From contig OW818679.1 of assembly GCA_942493145.1 (NCBI GenBank), forward strand, positions 3,348,001 to 3,412,000: a DNA stretch of 64,000 nt, read 5' to 3'. Position 1 is the first letter of the stretch; every line of letters starts with the position of its first letter. Shown here piece by piece: positions 51,459 through 60,648 of the stretch. The DNA is from ENR-C20 sp942493145 (GTDB lineage Bacteria > Bacillota > Clostridia > Acetivibrionales > DTU013). The notes below the pieces were generated by a model that saw nothing but the letters and a program-made list of their open reading frames with translations, did no database searches and was not told where the DNA came from. The position numbers and the translations under genes are program-made.

Positions 51459-52349
51459 ATGAACATGGTGCAGATAAGATATTTCATAGCCGTGGCAAAG
51501 TGTCTGAGCTTCAGCGAGGCAGCCGACGAGCTGTATATTTCCCAGCCATCCCTGAGCCGGCAAATAGCATCGATTGAGAAGGAGATAAGCTGCCCGCTGT
51601 TTATACGCAGCAGCAGAGGCCTGCAGCTTACCCCGGCTGGCATGATGCTTCTTGAGGAGTTCGGGCAAATGTCGGACATCTACTACAAGGCCATAGCAAA
51701 GGCCATAAAGAGCCGTGAAGGCATTTCCGGCGCCCTTCGTATAGGCGTACTTGACGGTGCTGTGGTAGGTGATATCTTTGCTGACGCACTGAATTACTTT
51801 TCGGAATATCACCCGAACATCGATATACAGATGCACACCTACGACTACAAGGAGGTCGTTGAACGGTTGTATGATGGCCGCCTGGATCTTGCAATTACCC
51901 TCTACTTTGAGATTTCCCGCCGTAAGAATCTTAAATTCCGTATCATTGAAAAGACTCACGACCATCTTGTGGTGCATAAAAGTCATCCCCTTGCAATCGC
52001 CGGGAAGGTAAAGCTGTCGGATTTTAAGGCCGATACCTTCATCATGGTAAACCCCGACAATTCCGAGCGCACTCACGCTACCATTGTTGACGCATGTATC
52101 CGCCAGGGCTTTATCCCAAAAATTAAATTTACACCTTCCCTGCTTTCCCAGATGCTTTGGGTACAGTCGGGAATGGGCGTATGTGTATTTGATACGCGGA
52201 ATGTACTTATTACAAACCCTGTGGTTAAATTCCTTGAAATTGACCCCATAGACGACCCAAGTCTTACCCTCGTCTGGCATCAGGACAACAAAAACTCCGC
52301 CCGGGAGCTCTTTGAGGATGCCCTGTTTACCGGCAGACCCCCAATTTAA
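51459..52349 (+). CDS. LysR-family regulator (downstream of transhydroxylase)
   Basis: 296 aa with CAGGAGG before ATG 51459. N-terminal winged helix (FSEAADELYISQPSLSRQIASIEKE) and a LysR substrate-binding domain with the IGVLDG start. It lies 210 bp after the transhydroxylase terminator and has its own transcript. It and the LysR at 46737-47702 flank the transhydroxylase genes, so either may control them or Tan2. Confidence 0.92.
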   Translation: MNMVQIRYFIAVAKCLSFSEAADELYISQPSLSRQIASIEKEISCPLFIRSSRGLQLTPAGMMLLEEFGQMSDIYYKAIAKAIKSREGISGALRIGVLDGAVVGDIFADALNYFSEYHPNIDIQMHTYDYKEVVERLYDGRLDLAITLYFEISRRKNLKFRIIEKTHDHLVVHKSHPLAIAGKVKLSDFKADTFIMVNPDNSERTHATIVDACIRQGFIPKIKFTPSLLSQMLWVQSGMGVCVFDTRNVLITNPVVKFLEIDPIDDPSLTLVWHQDNKNSARELFEDALFTGRPPI

Positions 52350-52557
52350 TCATATACGACCATTCGGTAAAAAGTATAAGCAATTCAACTAAATATTCAT
52401 CTATTCTTTTCCTAATGTTCACCTGTTCAACACATTGAAATAGTAACATGTAATCAGGGCGTCATCTGCCAGACGTATACATATTGATGATACCCAGGCT
52501 GAATCCGGTAATCATTCAGCCGATAAATAAAAAGTTATTTGAAAGGAAGTGAAGTGC

Positions 52558-53418
52558 ATGAAGTTAAAAAAAGGATTGATTGTAACAACCATGGTCTTGG
52601 CCCTTGTCGTTCCTGCTACTGCTTTTGCGTCCACCTCAACTTCAGCAGCTGCAATAAAGATTCGCGGATTATTTGGTATTGACAGCAGTAAGTTGACCAC
52701 CGCACAGCTGGCAGATGTGAAGGATTATGCACAAAAGATGGCGGATCTTCAAAAGAGCCTGCTCGATAAAATGGTGAGTAATGGCTCAATGACCCAAGCT
52801 CAGGCAGATGCTCAGAAAACACAAATAGACAGTAATTTGGCCAATGGAGAAATTGTTGTCGGCGGCGGGCACGGTCAAAAAGGGCAAGGTAACGTTATAC
52901 GCGGCGGAATCGATACCTCAAAGCTGACTGACGAACAAAAGAAGACATTGTTAACTCTTGAAAAAGAACAATTAACACTGGAAAATGACCTGGCAAAAAT
53001 ATTGGTTGAACAGAATCTGATTACACAAACGCAGGCAGATGTAATAAAAGCCAATGTGGATACTGCTATTGCAGCCCTTACTACCACGGACTCAGCTCAT
53101 GACATGATAAAAGCTGGTATGGGTAGATTCAATATGTTAAAGGGCATGACGCTGACAGATACACAAAAAACAGCCTTACTCGGATGGGCAGCCAACTCTG
53201 CAGCTGTTCAGAAGAAGATTGTAGCACTTTACAAGGATGCTGGCGCAATTACCCAGGCCCAGGCGGATATCATGAATACGCAGATTGATACCAGGGCAGC
53301 TGACCCATTGAATTTTACCATGAAGGGTGATGGCAAAATGGGTGGCAGACATAAAGGACTTAATAGAAACTCTGTTACTGACTCCACCCAAACCAGCAGC
53401 ACAGCACCCACCACCTGA
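52558..53418 (+). CDS. Secreted protein with repeated DUF2680 (YckD-like) units
   Basis: 286 aa from ATG 52558 (AAAGGAAG upstream; an in-frame GTG 9 bases earlier is too close to it). Signal peptide (about 1-25, VPATAFAS), then three similar helical units of about 70 aa each, at about 35-95, 110-165 and 180-245, each ending in a T-Q-A-Q-A-D-x-x-(K/N)xQID type segment. This is the pattern of the DUF2680 family. A Gly/His/Lys-rich linker separates units 1 and 2. Function unknown; family members are secreted small proteins in Bacillus and Clostridium. Confidence 0.75.
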   Translation: MKLKKGLIVTTMVLALVVPATAFASTSTSAAAIKIRGLFGIDSSKLTTAQLADVKDYAQKMADLQKSLLDKMVSNGSMTQAQADAQKTQIDSNLANGEIVVGGGHGQKGQGNVIRGGIDTSKLTDEQKKTLLTLEKEQLTLENDLAKILVEQNLITQTQADVIKANVDTAIAALTTTDSAHDMIKAGMGRFNMLKGMTLTDTQKTALLGWAANSAAVQKKIVALYKDAGAITQAQADIMNTQIDTRAADPLNFTMKGDGKMGGRHKGLNRNSVTDSTQTSSTAPTT

Positions 53419-53443
53419 TCTTCATATCCATAGCAACGACAAC

Positions 53444-53482
53444 GACCGGATACAATAACCCTTTTGCGGAATGTATCCGGTC
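53444..53482. terminator. Bidirectional hairpin terminator
   Basis: GACCGGATACA (53444-53454) and TGTATCCGGTC (53472-53482) pair perfectly, with a TTTCCGTT tail on the plus strand. It separates the DUF2680 gene from the convergent GGDEF gene that ends at 53489. Confidence 0.8.
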
Positions 53483-53488
53483 TTTCCG

Positions 53489-55327
53489 TTACTTTCGGAT
53501 TTTGCGCTTATTGTCATACATTCTTTGATCAGCAATTTGAAGCAACAACTCTTTTTCAATAGCATCTATCCCGAAGGAGGCAATCCCAAAGCTAAATCCC
53601 CCTTTGAACATTACATTTCCACTTTGTATTATCTGCTGTTCAAATCGGTTTTGAAAGCCTGATATCATCCTGTGGATATCCTCTTGATTTGAATTGGAAA
53701 AAGCACATACAAATTCATCTCCCCCAATCCTCCCAAGTGCATCCGATTTGCGTATGGTTTTTTGAAGAAGTTGCGTAAAGGTTTTAATGAAGCAGTCTCC
53801 AGCCTGATGCCCAAACTGATCATTAATTTTTTTTAGACCATCCAGATCAAAAACAACAATTTGTAATGGTTTATTTGTACGGCGGGCTGATTCCAAACGG
53901 TCGTCTAAAATTGCACTGAAGTATCCTCTGTTCATCACTCCAGTCAAAGGATCAATCCGCGCATATATGATGTTTTCATGATGAAGGCTTAATACGCGAA
54001 TAAAAATCGGTATTTCTTCCAGAATATACTCAGCACTCGTCAGGTCCTGACGGGTAAATCCCCCTGAAATAAAACTATCCAGCGAAACAATCCAGTGCGT
54101 TTTTTCATTGTAATATATTGGTATCGATATACTTGAAGCAATAGAACGACCCGGTATGGTTGAGATTATTTTAGGCGAGCCATAATCAGTGTATTGTTCA
54201 GGATTCTCTATGATACATGCCTTGCTCAGATCTCCTCCGGTGTGTTTCCAGAGGAAACTGTCTTCAATGTGCATTGTGAAAGCCTCGGCTTCAGCCTGCT
54301 TAAAGCCAATGCTGCACAGGATGCGCACACGGCCTGAATCATCAATTTCCAGAACGCTCGACTGATCACAGTTATCAAAGACACCAACAAGTTTTTTGAG
54401 CATCGCTTCAAAAAAGGCAGTCAAATCCTCAAAATCAAAGATCGTATGATTGAGTTCAATAAATATATCTTTGACCTTATGCAACATAGACAGTTGGTGC
54501 TTGAAAGCTTTTTCCTCCGTGACATCCTGCATGATTCCAACCAAACCCATTACCTGCCCTGTCGGCCCTGTGACGGTTGCCTTATTAAACACAACATCAT
54601 GAAGATTTCCATCTGAATACTGTACACGGGCATCATATACCTGCTTTCCTTTGGTTGCCATCAGTGAAGCGTCTGCTTCATAATAAACATCCGCCAGATT
54701 TTTAGGTGCAATATCATAAACTCCATGCCCAATAACCTGTTCAACGCTTAGCCCAAGGTATTCCAAAAATGCATCATTACAAAACTGATAAGTCCCGGTC
54801 TCGTTTTTATAAAAAACAGGGTTTGGTATGGCATCCACCAATGTTTTCAGAAAGTGAAAATTCTCTTCCATTGTTCTCATTGTATGTACTTCAGCGCTGA
54901 TATCAAGAATGGTACCGATCAGAATTTTCACATTAGTTTCATCGTGGACTACGACGTCACCGTTGATGCGCACCCATCCTTCCGTACCATCCGTTCTGAG
55001 AACCCTATACTCATTCTGAATGACTTTATTGTGTTCAATCGCGAACCGCAATGTTTCTGCAAACTCGTCTCGGAAATCCGGATGAATAACCCGGTTGTTG
55101 ATGAATTCAATGGTATTGTCAAACACATCTGGTGAAAGCCCTATAATTTTAAAGACTTCATCAGATACCTCAACCCGATTATTTGATAGATTTATCATCC
55201 ATACACCTAGTTTGGTGATGGACATGGCAGATCGCAACAGACTTTGGGCATGCCCGAACCTGTCGAGATAATCCTTAGCTTCCGCGAAAAGTTCAGATTC
55301 TGCTGCAGGATCAATGGCTTCTCCCAT
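53489..55327 (-). CDS. PAS-PAS-(GAF-like)-GGDEF diguanylate cyclase
   Basis: 612 aa from ATG 55327 with GGGGTG upstream; a TTG 24 bases earlier has no better site. Two PAS domains (about 30-155, 160-285; GTILDISAEV, GIMQDVTEEK ends), a GAF-like region (about 290-450) and a C-terminal GGDEF domain with an intact GGDEF active site (ALGRIGGDEFVCAFS). No membrane span, so it is cytosolic and likely senses a soluble or redox cue and makes cyclic di-GMP. No RxxD inhibitory site was checked with certainty. Confidence 0.92.
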   Translation of the reverse strand: MGEAIDPAAESELFAEAKDYLDRFGHAQSLLRSAMSITKLGVWMINLSNNRVEVSDEVFKIIGLSPDVFDNTIEFINNRVIHPDFRDEFAETLRFAIEHNKVIQNEYRVLRTDGTEGWVRINGDVVVHDETNVKILIGTILDISAEVHTMRTMEENFHFLKTLVDAIPNPVFYKNETGTYQFCNDAFLEYLGLSVEQVIGHGVYDIAPKNLADVYYEADASLMATKGKQVYDARVQYSDGNLHDVVFNKATVTGPTGQVMGLVGIMQDVTEEKAFKHQLSMLHKVKDIFIELNHTIFDFEDLTAFFEAMLKKLVGVFDNCDQSSVLEIDDSGRVRILCSIGFKQAEAEAFTMHIEDSFLWKHTGGDLSKACIIENPEQYTDYGSPKIISTIPGRSIASSISIPIYYNEKTHWIVSLDSFISGGFTRQDLTSAEYILEEIPIFIRVLSLHHENIIYARIDPLTGVMNRGYFSAILDDRLESARRTNKPLQIVVFDLDGLKKINDQFGHQAGDCFIKTFTQLLQKTIRKSDALGRIGGDEFVCAFSNSNQEDIHRMISGFQNRFEQQIIQSGNVMFKGGFSFGIASFGIDAIEKELLLQIADQRMYDNKRKIRK

Positions 55328-55465
55328 GCTAATCACCCCAAGTGTGTTCAATAAACAATTCCTACCCTAAAGCCAGTATCTACAAACAAAATTAACTTTA
55401 TTCCCATATTCCCGGCTCGGCCACCACTTCTACCGGTATCTCCAGTGATTCATGATCAAATCCGG

Positions 55466-56092
55466 TTACTTTCGTATCATGCTTAAGCCGTTCCACAGGA
55501 GATAACAGGCGACGATAACAGAACCCAGAATATCTACATATCGGGTTACAGGATGGACCGGTGCAATTGCGATTGCTGTTAAAGCAGTGACTACGCAGAA
55601 ATCCACACATGACTTTGCACGATATAATTTCTGCTGTGCAGCTATGACAACGTTGAAATGCTCACGCGTCAGTGCACGATAACGGAACCAAAACCAGGTA
55701 TTTGTCAGCAATCCAAGTACAGCTATAACAAGACCCATAATAACATTCCCATAGGGTTCATATGAGGGCAGCCGGAAAGCAGCTATTGTTAACATCACCA
55801 CTCCGGAACAACCCATTGCACCGCCGACGCATAGCTTCGCCAGACGTTCCAGCCGTCCTTGTTCAGCACCGTCAAGCTCATTATTTCTCTGCAGCTTGCG
55901 GTATATCCACCACGAAACAAATATTGCCACCAATTCTGTGCTTCTCCGTAAAAAATCAGCGATTTGTGTTGTGGAACAGCTTAAAATGATAGATATACCG
56001 GTCACAACAGGCCCTGGCGCGCTAAGCAGCAAAGCTGTCAGTAATGTTCTTTCGCTTTTGGACCTCTTATCTTCTGAGTGATTCATCATCAT
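55466..56092 (-). CDS. Cation-efflux (CDF)-like membrane protein
   Basis: 208 aa from ATG 56092 (three ATGs in a row after GGGGG). About five to six membrane spans; STTQIADFLRRSTELVAIF and KSCVDFCVVTALTAIAIAPVHPVTRYVDILGSVI resemble the transmembrane part of cation diffusion facilitators, but the C-terminal cytoplasmic domain is absent. It starts 1 bp after the stop of the dolichol-kinase-like gene, so the two are translationally coupled. The metal or substrate is unknown, and transport activity is uncertain given the missing domain. Confidence 0.65.
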   Translation of the reverse strand: MMMNHSEDKRSKSERTLLTALLLSAPGPVVTGISIILSCSTTQIADFLRRSTELVAIFVSWWIYRKLQRNNELDGAEQGRLERLAKLCVGGAMGCSGVVMLTIAAFRLPSYEPYGNVIMGLVIAVLGLLTNTWFWFRYRALTREHFNVVIAAQQKLYRAKSCVDFCVVTALTAIAIAPVHPVTRYVDILGSVIVACYLLWNGLSMIRK

Positions 56093-56093
56093 A

Positions 56094-56819
56094 TTATACC
56101 CCCAGGAAAGTGAAAAAAGATACAAGTGCAAATATCGAAATCGCCGTAGAGAACGGAACTGTTATAGTGTCCGTGCCACGACGCGAGAATAATTCAACAA
56201 GCGCACAGACTGGCGCAACCAGCAGCGCGATAACAAGGCACAGATACCACGACGCTACAGTATATATCATAGTCGTGATAAATATGGCCAACCAGGACAC
56301 AGCAAACATTGAAAGAGTGCCTTCGACTGTCTTTTTCCCTTCTACCAGGCGATGTTCAATATAGTGACGTCCATACGCTTTTCCGACTAATGCTGCTGCA
56401 GCATCGCCAAAGCCCCAAGCCATCACGGCAACAACGATGATATATTTCCAACTTGTTTCCAGCAATCCCCAAAAAACAGCAATCAAAACGCTGATCATCA
56501 GAAAAACAAGAATCAGGCTCATCTTTATTTCGCCGTTTTTTCGTTCAACAAAAAACTTCCCGTACAATGGAAGGCGTTCAGCCAAAGCTAGAACCGGATA
56601 CACAATTGACACAAATGCAAGCAATGAAAACACGGCCACATACCATGTACTGAACAAATTGAGCATTAATAAGACGGACATGAAACAAATAGTATGAAGA
56701 ATCTTACGAATCAGTTCTGATGGGATTTTCAGGAGCTTACTAAGCAATAATGTCAATGAACCAGCAAGTATGTAATACCCTATGAGAACCCCCAATCCGG
56801 TCAAACCTTCATGCAGCAT
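56094..56819 (-). CDS. Dolichol/phytol-kinase-like or CdsA-like membrane protein
   Basis: 241 aa with about seven membrane spans. The segment GFGDAAAALVGKAYGRHYI followed by KKTVEGTLSMF is typical of the dolichol kinase/phytol kinase/CDP-diacylglycerol synthase superfamily; RKILHT near residue 38 is also shared. It would use a nucleotide to phosphorylate or activate a lipid alcohol. AAGGAG precedes ATG 56819. It is divergent from the TetR gene (220-bp gap, with TTGGCAAC twice near 56935 and 56962). Confidence 0.75.
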   Translation of the reverse strand: MLHEGLTGLGVLIGYYILAGSLTLLLSKLLKIPSELIRKILHTICFMSVLLMLNLFSTWYVAVFSLLAFVSIVYPVLALAERLPLYGKFFVERKNGEIKMSLILVFLMISVLIAVFWGLLETSWKYIIVVAVMAWGFGDAAAALVGKAYGRHYIEHRLVEGKKTVEGTLSMFAVSWLAIFITTMIYTVASWYLCLVIALLVAPVCALVELFSRRGTDTITVPFSTAISIFALVSFFTFLGV

Positions 56820-57039
56820 TTTTTATCTACTCCTTAGATTATTAACATGGATATTTGTTATGATGTAATAATCAAATTTGCCTTGACTTTTATATACAGA
56901 TGCATTATATTGACACTGTGTCTGTTTGGCAACCCGCAGATGATTGTGAAACGTCGTGTTGGCAACAAACCACCATGTTAATGTTGATTTCAGCACAAAT
57001 TTTTAAATTTTGTTTCACTTGTCAGGAGGAATGTGCTTT

Positions 57040-57612
57040 ATGAAAGAACTGAAGCTGGACAGGAAAACACTTTATACCCGAATGGTTTTGAAGGATAGCT
57101 TGTTAGAGCTGATGGTACAAAAACCGATTTCAAAAATAACTATTAAGGAGCTTTGTGAAAAAGCGGATATTAACCGGACAACCTTCTACACGCATTACAC
57201 AGACCAATACGACCTTCTGCGCAAAATTGAAGATGAAACCCTTTTATGGGCAGAAGATATGATTACCACTCTTCTCGATCAAACGGACAAAAATGAAACC
57301 CTAAAGATTCTCGAGGGAATTTTGCAATACTTTCCCGATAACCGTAAACATATCCAAGTCCTGATGAGTGAACAAGGCGATATTGGTTTTCAGAAACAAC
57401 TTTTAACTCTGATATACCGCCAATGCGATATAACTCCCTCAACAGCTAAAAATGCAGATTTAGTTACGACAGAGTTTTACTTTATATTCGTTGTGAACGG
57501 AAGCGTCGGCCTCATTCAGCACTGGCTTAAAAATGGCCTGAATAAATCGGTTAAAGAAATGGCTGAGATTATATACAATATGGCATCCCAGATCACCCCC
57601 ATAAAGCACTAG
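57040..57612 (+). CDS. TetR-family regulator
   Basis: 190 aa from ATG 57040 (GGAGG 10 bases upstream). The N-terminal helix-turn-helix reads ITIKELCEKADINRTTFYTHYTDQYDLL, with a C-terminal TetR_C_7-like ligand domain. It converges on the ABC-2 exporter and overlaps its end by 20 bp, so it is a candidate repressor of that exporter although it is placed at the distal end. Confidence 0.92.
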   Translation: MKELKLDRKTLYTRMVLKDSLLELMVQKPISKITIKELCEKADINRTTFYTHYTDQYDLLRKIEDETLLWAEDMITTLLDQTDKNETLKILEGILQYFPDNRKHIQVLMSEQGDIGFQKQLLTLIYRQCDITPSTAKNADLVTTEFYFIFVVNGSVGLIQHWLKNGLNKSVKEMAEIIYNMASQITPIKH

Positions 57613-58429
57613 CATCATTGGAGCTCCTGTTAAGACGGGAAAAATCTGTTCTAATGAATGAATTTGTTGATAATATTAAAAATATTACACCTATCGCTGC
57701 AATAATAACAAAAGACAGGATTGGAGTTACAACAAAGCCATTGATATCAATCGCCAGTCCTTCTTTCACAAGCTCGGCTGTTGATAAACCCGTTCTTTCC
57801 AAAACTATCATACGGAAGAAAGCTGTTGCATAAGTCATAGGATTAAAATATGCAACATATTTGAGTGAATTGGGTAACATGCTCAGTGGAATATATGCAC
57901 CTGATAAAAATGTCAAGGGCATGGTTACTGCAGTTTTAACAATTTGAAAAGTTTGACCGCTGCGTATAATCGTTGCCATAAACAGCCCAACACCAGAAAA
58001 AACCACCCCAACACAAATCATCGCAAAAAGGACAAATATCGGTGTTACCCAGGTAGTGAATTTAATACCAATTAATAAGCCAATCACTAAAATCAAAATC
58101 CCTTGCAGGGTAGATACTGTGGCAGCGGATAATAATTGTCCTGCTGCAACTGCTATCCTTTTTGCCGGAGAAACCAAAACTTCCTTCATGAATCCGCTTA
58201 CCATATCATCCACCGTTGTTGATGCTAAATTAAGCGAACTTTCGAACACTGTTGTTATAATAATGCCTGAGAGCATGTATGCAACTGGATTTTCTATAAA
58301 GTCATTTTTAAAGATTGCACTAAATACATAAACAAAGAAAAACGGAAAAACAAGCGAAAAAATCAATCCTGTTCTATTTCTTATAAAGGCTTTTAATCCT
58401 CTTTTCCACAATACATATACTGTATTCAT
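57593..58429 (-). CDS. ABC-2 exporter permease (DrrB type)
   Basis: 278 aa with six membrane spans and the ABC-2 region PLTFLSGAYIPLSMLPNSLKYVAYFNPMTYA. It pairs with the ATPase at 58431-59351, one base upstream, with AGGAGG inside the ATPase end. Daunorubicin-resistance-type exporters move hydrophobic drugs or natural products. The last 20 bp overlap the end of the TetR gene. Confidence 0.92.
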   Translation of the reverse strand: MNTVYVLWKRGLKAFIRNRTGLIFSLVFPFFFVYVFSAIFKNDFIENPVAYMLSGIIITTVFESSLNLASTTVDDMVSGFMKEVLVSPAKRIAVAAGQLLSAATVSTLQGILILVIGLLIGIKFTTWVTPIFVLFAMICVGVVFSGVGLFMATIIRSGQTFQIVKTAVTMPLTFLSGAYIPLSMLPNSLKYVAYFNPMTYATAFFRMIVLERTGLSTAELVKEGLAIDINGFVVTPILSFVIIAAIGVIFLILSTNSFIRTDFSRLNRSSNDASALWG

Positions 58430-58430
58430 T

Positions 58431-59351
58431 TTATGCCTCCTCCCTGATCTTTTTCCCGGTTATTTCTAAAAAAACATCATTAAATGTGCCTTTTTTTATT
58501 TCGATATCAGTAATATCTTCTTTCTGTTGACTTAATACTTGTAATAAGCGATCAATATTTTCAGCTTCAACCTTGTAATAGCCCTCTTTTTTTACAAATT
58601 CAAGTTCATATTGTACTAACAACTGTTCAAGCTCAGGTTCTTTTTTCGTAGTGATATAGGCTTTATCCTTTGTGAACTCTTTTTTTAAAGCATATGGCGT
58701 ATCATGAGCTACTATAATTCCACCATCTATTATTGCAATCTTATTGCAGATTTCTGCTTCTTCCATATAATGAGTCGTAAGAAAAATTGTAATATTTCTT
58801 TCTTTTTGCAGTTTCATAATATACTCCCATATATGAACGCGTGTTTGCGGATCCAGCCCTGTTGTCGGCTCATCAAGAAATAAAACCTTAGGATAATGAA
58901 TTAAGCCGCGGGCAATTTCCACCCGACGTTTCATCCCCCCAGACAAAGCACCAACCAACTTCTTTCTTTCACTTAATAAATCAACTAACTTTAAAACAAA
59001 TTGTATTCGTTCTTCCACTTCTTTTTGGGGAATGTTATAAAAGACACAATGCATTTTAAGGTTTTCATCAATTGTCATCTTTGAATCTAAAGTTGAATCC
59101 TGAAATACGACGCCAATTGTTGATCGAACTTCACTTTTTTGCGTAGTAACATCTTTTCCATCTATTAAAAGTGTGCCTGATGTCTTTTCAAATATCGTAC
59201 ATAACGTATTTATGGTTGTACTTTTCCCAGCGCCATTAGGCCCTAGAAAAGCAAAAATTGTCCCTTCCTCCACTTCAAAAGAAATATCATTTACAGCTGT
59301 AAATTCACCATATTTTTTAGTGAAATTTTTAACTTCAATTACAGAATTCAT
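58431..59351 (-). CDS. ABC exporter ATPase (DrrA type)
   Basis: 306 aa: Walker A GPNGAGKST, signature LSGGMKRRVEIARG, Walker B VLFLDEPTTGLD and the DrrA-family C-terminal domain (about 215-300). It supplies energy to the permease next to it. AGAGG precedes ATG 59351. The gap of 221 bp to the divergent RsmH-like gene would hold its promoter; no regulatory palindrome stands out. Confidence 0.95.
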   Translation of the reverse strand: MNSVIEVKNFTKKYGEFTAVNDISFEVEEGTIFAFLGPNGAGKSTTINTLCTIFEKTSGTLLIDGKDVTTQKSEVRSTIGVVFQDSTLDSKMTIDENLKMHCVFYNIPQKEVEERIQFVLKLVDLLSERKKLVGALSGGMKRRVEIARGLIHYPKVLFLDEPTTGLDPQTRVHIWEYIMKLQKERNITIFLTTHYMEEAEICNKIAIIDGGIIVAHDTPYALKKEFTKDKAYITTKKEPELEQLLVQYELEFVKKEGYYKVEAENIDRLLQVLSQQKEDITDIEIKKGTFNDVFLEITGKKIREEA

Positions 59352-59572
59352 TTTATCCTCTTCTCATTTGCAGTTTAGCTTTACATCGATAATATCTGAT
59401 AATACCACTTTTTTATATTATTATACAACTCCATTACTTTAAATCTCCATCAGCTATTGGCTTTGATTTTTTCACAGGTTTTCTTCTTTGTAAGTTTGCT
59501 TTTATGAATTGTATTTGCTATCATATGATTTGTAGCAACAATACAAAAAGATATTGATAAGGACGTTACGCA

Positions 59573-60622
59573 ATGGATAATCAAGAGCAAAAACGTCAAC
59601 GACGTACTCGCTATAAAGGCACTCACCCAAAAGCTTTTAATGAAAAATATAAGGAACTGCATCCGGAACAATATGCTGATGCTGTGGCTAAAGTTATTCA
59701 ACGGGGCAGTACTCCTGCCGGTATGCATCGTTCAATTTGCGTTAAAGAAATATTGGAAATCCTGCAAATTACTCCGGGTCAAACTGGATTGGATGCAACT
59801 CTAGGTTATGGTGGCCATACTTTAGAGATGCTTAAATGTTTAAATTCAAAGGGTCACTTGTATGCAATTGATGTGGATTCGTATGAATTGCCGCGCACCC
59901 GGAAGCGTTTAGAGAGCTTAGGTTATGGCCCCGAAGTTTTAAATATCAGGCAAATGAACTTTTCCGAAATAGATCAAATTATCTTCGAGTCAGGTCCATT
60001 GAATTTTGTATTGGCGGATTTGGGTGTATCATCCATGCAAATAGACAATCCTGAAAGAGGATTTTCATTTAAGAGTGAAGGGCCGCTAGACTTACGGCTG
60101 AATCCTGAAAGAGGCAAATCTGCAGCAGTTCGTTTAAAAACTGTTTCACTGGATGAATTACAAGGTATGCTGATAGAAAATGCTGATGAGCCTCATGCCG
60201 AAGCAATCGCCCGCGCCATTATTTCGGCAATTAGAAAAGGAGTAGACATATCAACAACAACACAACTCCAACAAATTATTAAAGATGCTCTGAAATTTAT
60301 TCCAGCAAGCACCAGGAGCGATGAGATTAAAAAATCCTGTCAACGATGCTTCCAGGCGTTGCGAATTGATGTCAATAATGAATTTGAAGTGCTGGATAGA
60401 TTTTTGAAAAAACTTCCTGCTGCCCTTGCTGAGGGTGGACGTATTGCCATACTTTCATTTCATTCAGGAGAAGATCGTCGCGTTAAAAAATCTTTTCAAC
60501 ACTTTTTTCGTGAAGGCATATATCGTGAAATAGCTCCCGGTCCTATCCGGCCATCATCAGAAGAATGTAATACCAACAGTCGTGCGCGTTCTGCCAAATT
60601 ACGCTGGGCTATAAAAGCATGA
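59573..60622 (+). CDS. RsmH-like rRNA methyltransferase, stand-alone
   Basis: 349 aa SAM-dependent methyltransferase of the RsmH (MraW) family, which methylates N4 of C1402 in 16S rRNA. Family motifs are present: DATLGYGGHT (SAM site), VLADLGVSSMQIDNPERGFSF, GPLDLRLNP and the final RARSAKLRWA. A basic N-terminal extension of about 45 residues precedes the usual start (RSICVKEIL replaces HxPVLL). It is not in the division/cell-wall cluster where the main rsmH lives, so it may be a second copy with a different target. AAGGACG precedes ATG 59573. Confidence 0.88.
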   Translation: MDNQEQKRQRRTRYKGTHPKAFNEKYKELHPEQYADAVAKVIQRGSTPAGMHRSICVKEILEILQITPGQTGLDATLGYGGHTLEMLKCLNSKGHLYAIDVDSYELPRTRKRLESLGYGPEVLNIRQMNFSEIDQIIFESGPLNFVLADLGVSSMQIDNPERGFSFKSEGPLDLRLNPERGKSAAVRLKTVSLDELQGMLIENADEPHAEAIARAIISAIRKGVDISTTTQLQQIIKDALKFIPASTRSDEIKKSCQRCFQALRIDVNNEFEVLDRFLKKLPAALAEGGRIAILSFHSGEDRRVKKSFQHFFREGIYREIAPGPIRPSSEECNTNSRARSAKLRWAIKA

Positions 60623-60648
60623 TATGTAATTTACGCTGATGCTTTTAT
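60611..60648. terminator. Bidirectional terminator spanning two convergent gene ends
   Basis: ATAAAAGCAT (60611-60620) and ATGCTTTTAT (60639-60648) form a 10-bp stem covering the stop codons of the RsmH-like gene and the GGDEF/HD-GYP gene. Each side has A/T-rich tails. Confidence 0.65.

Noticed and set aside
51435..52280. 281-codon frame on the minus strand opposite the second LysR gene
   Set aside because: Complete overlap with a well-supported LysR gene; composition and lack of family motifs mark it as antisense.
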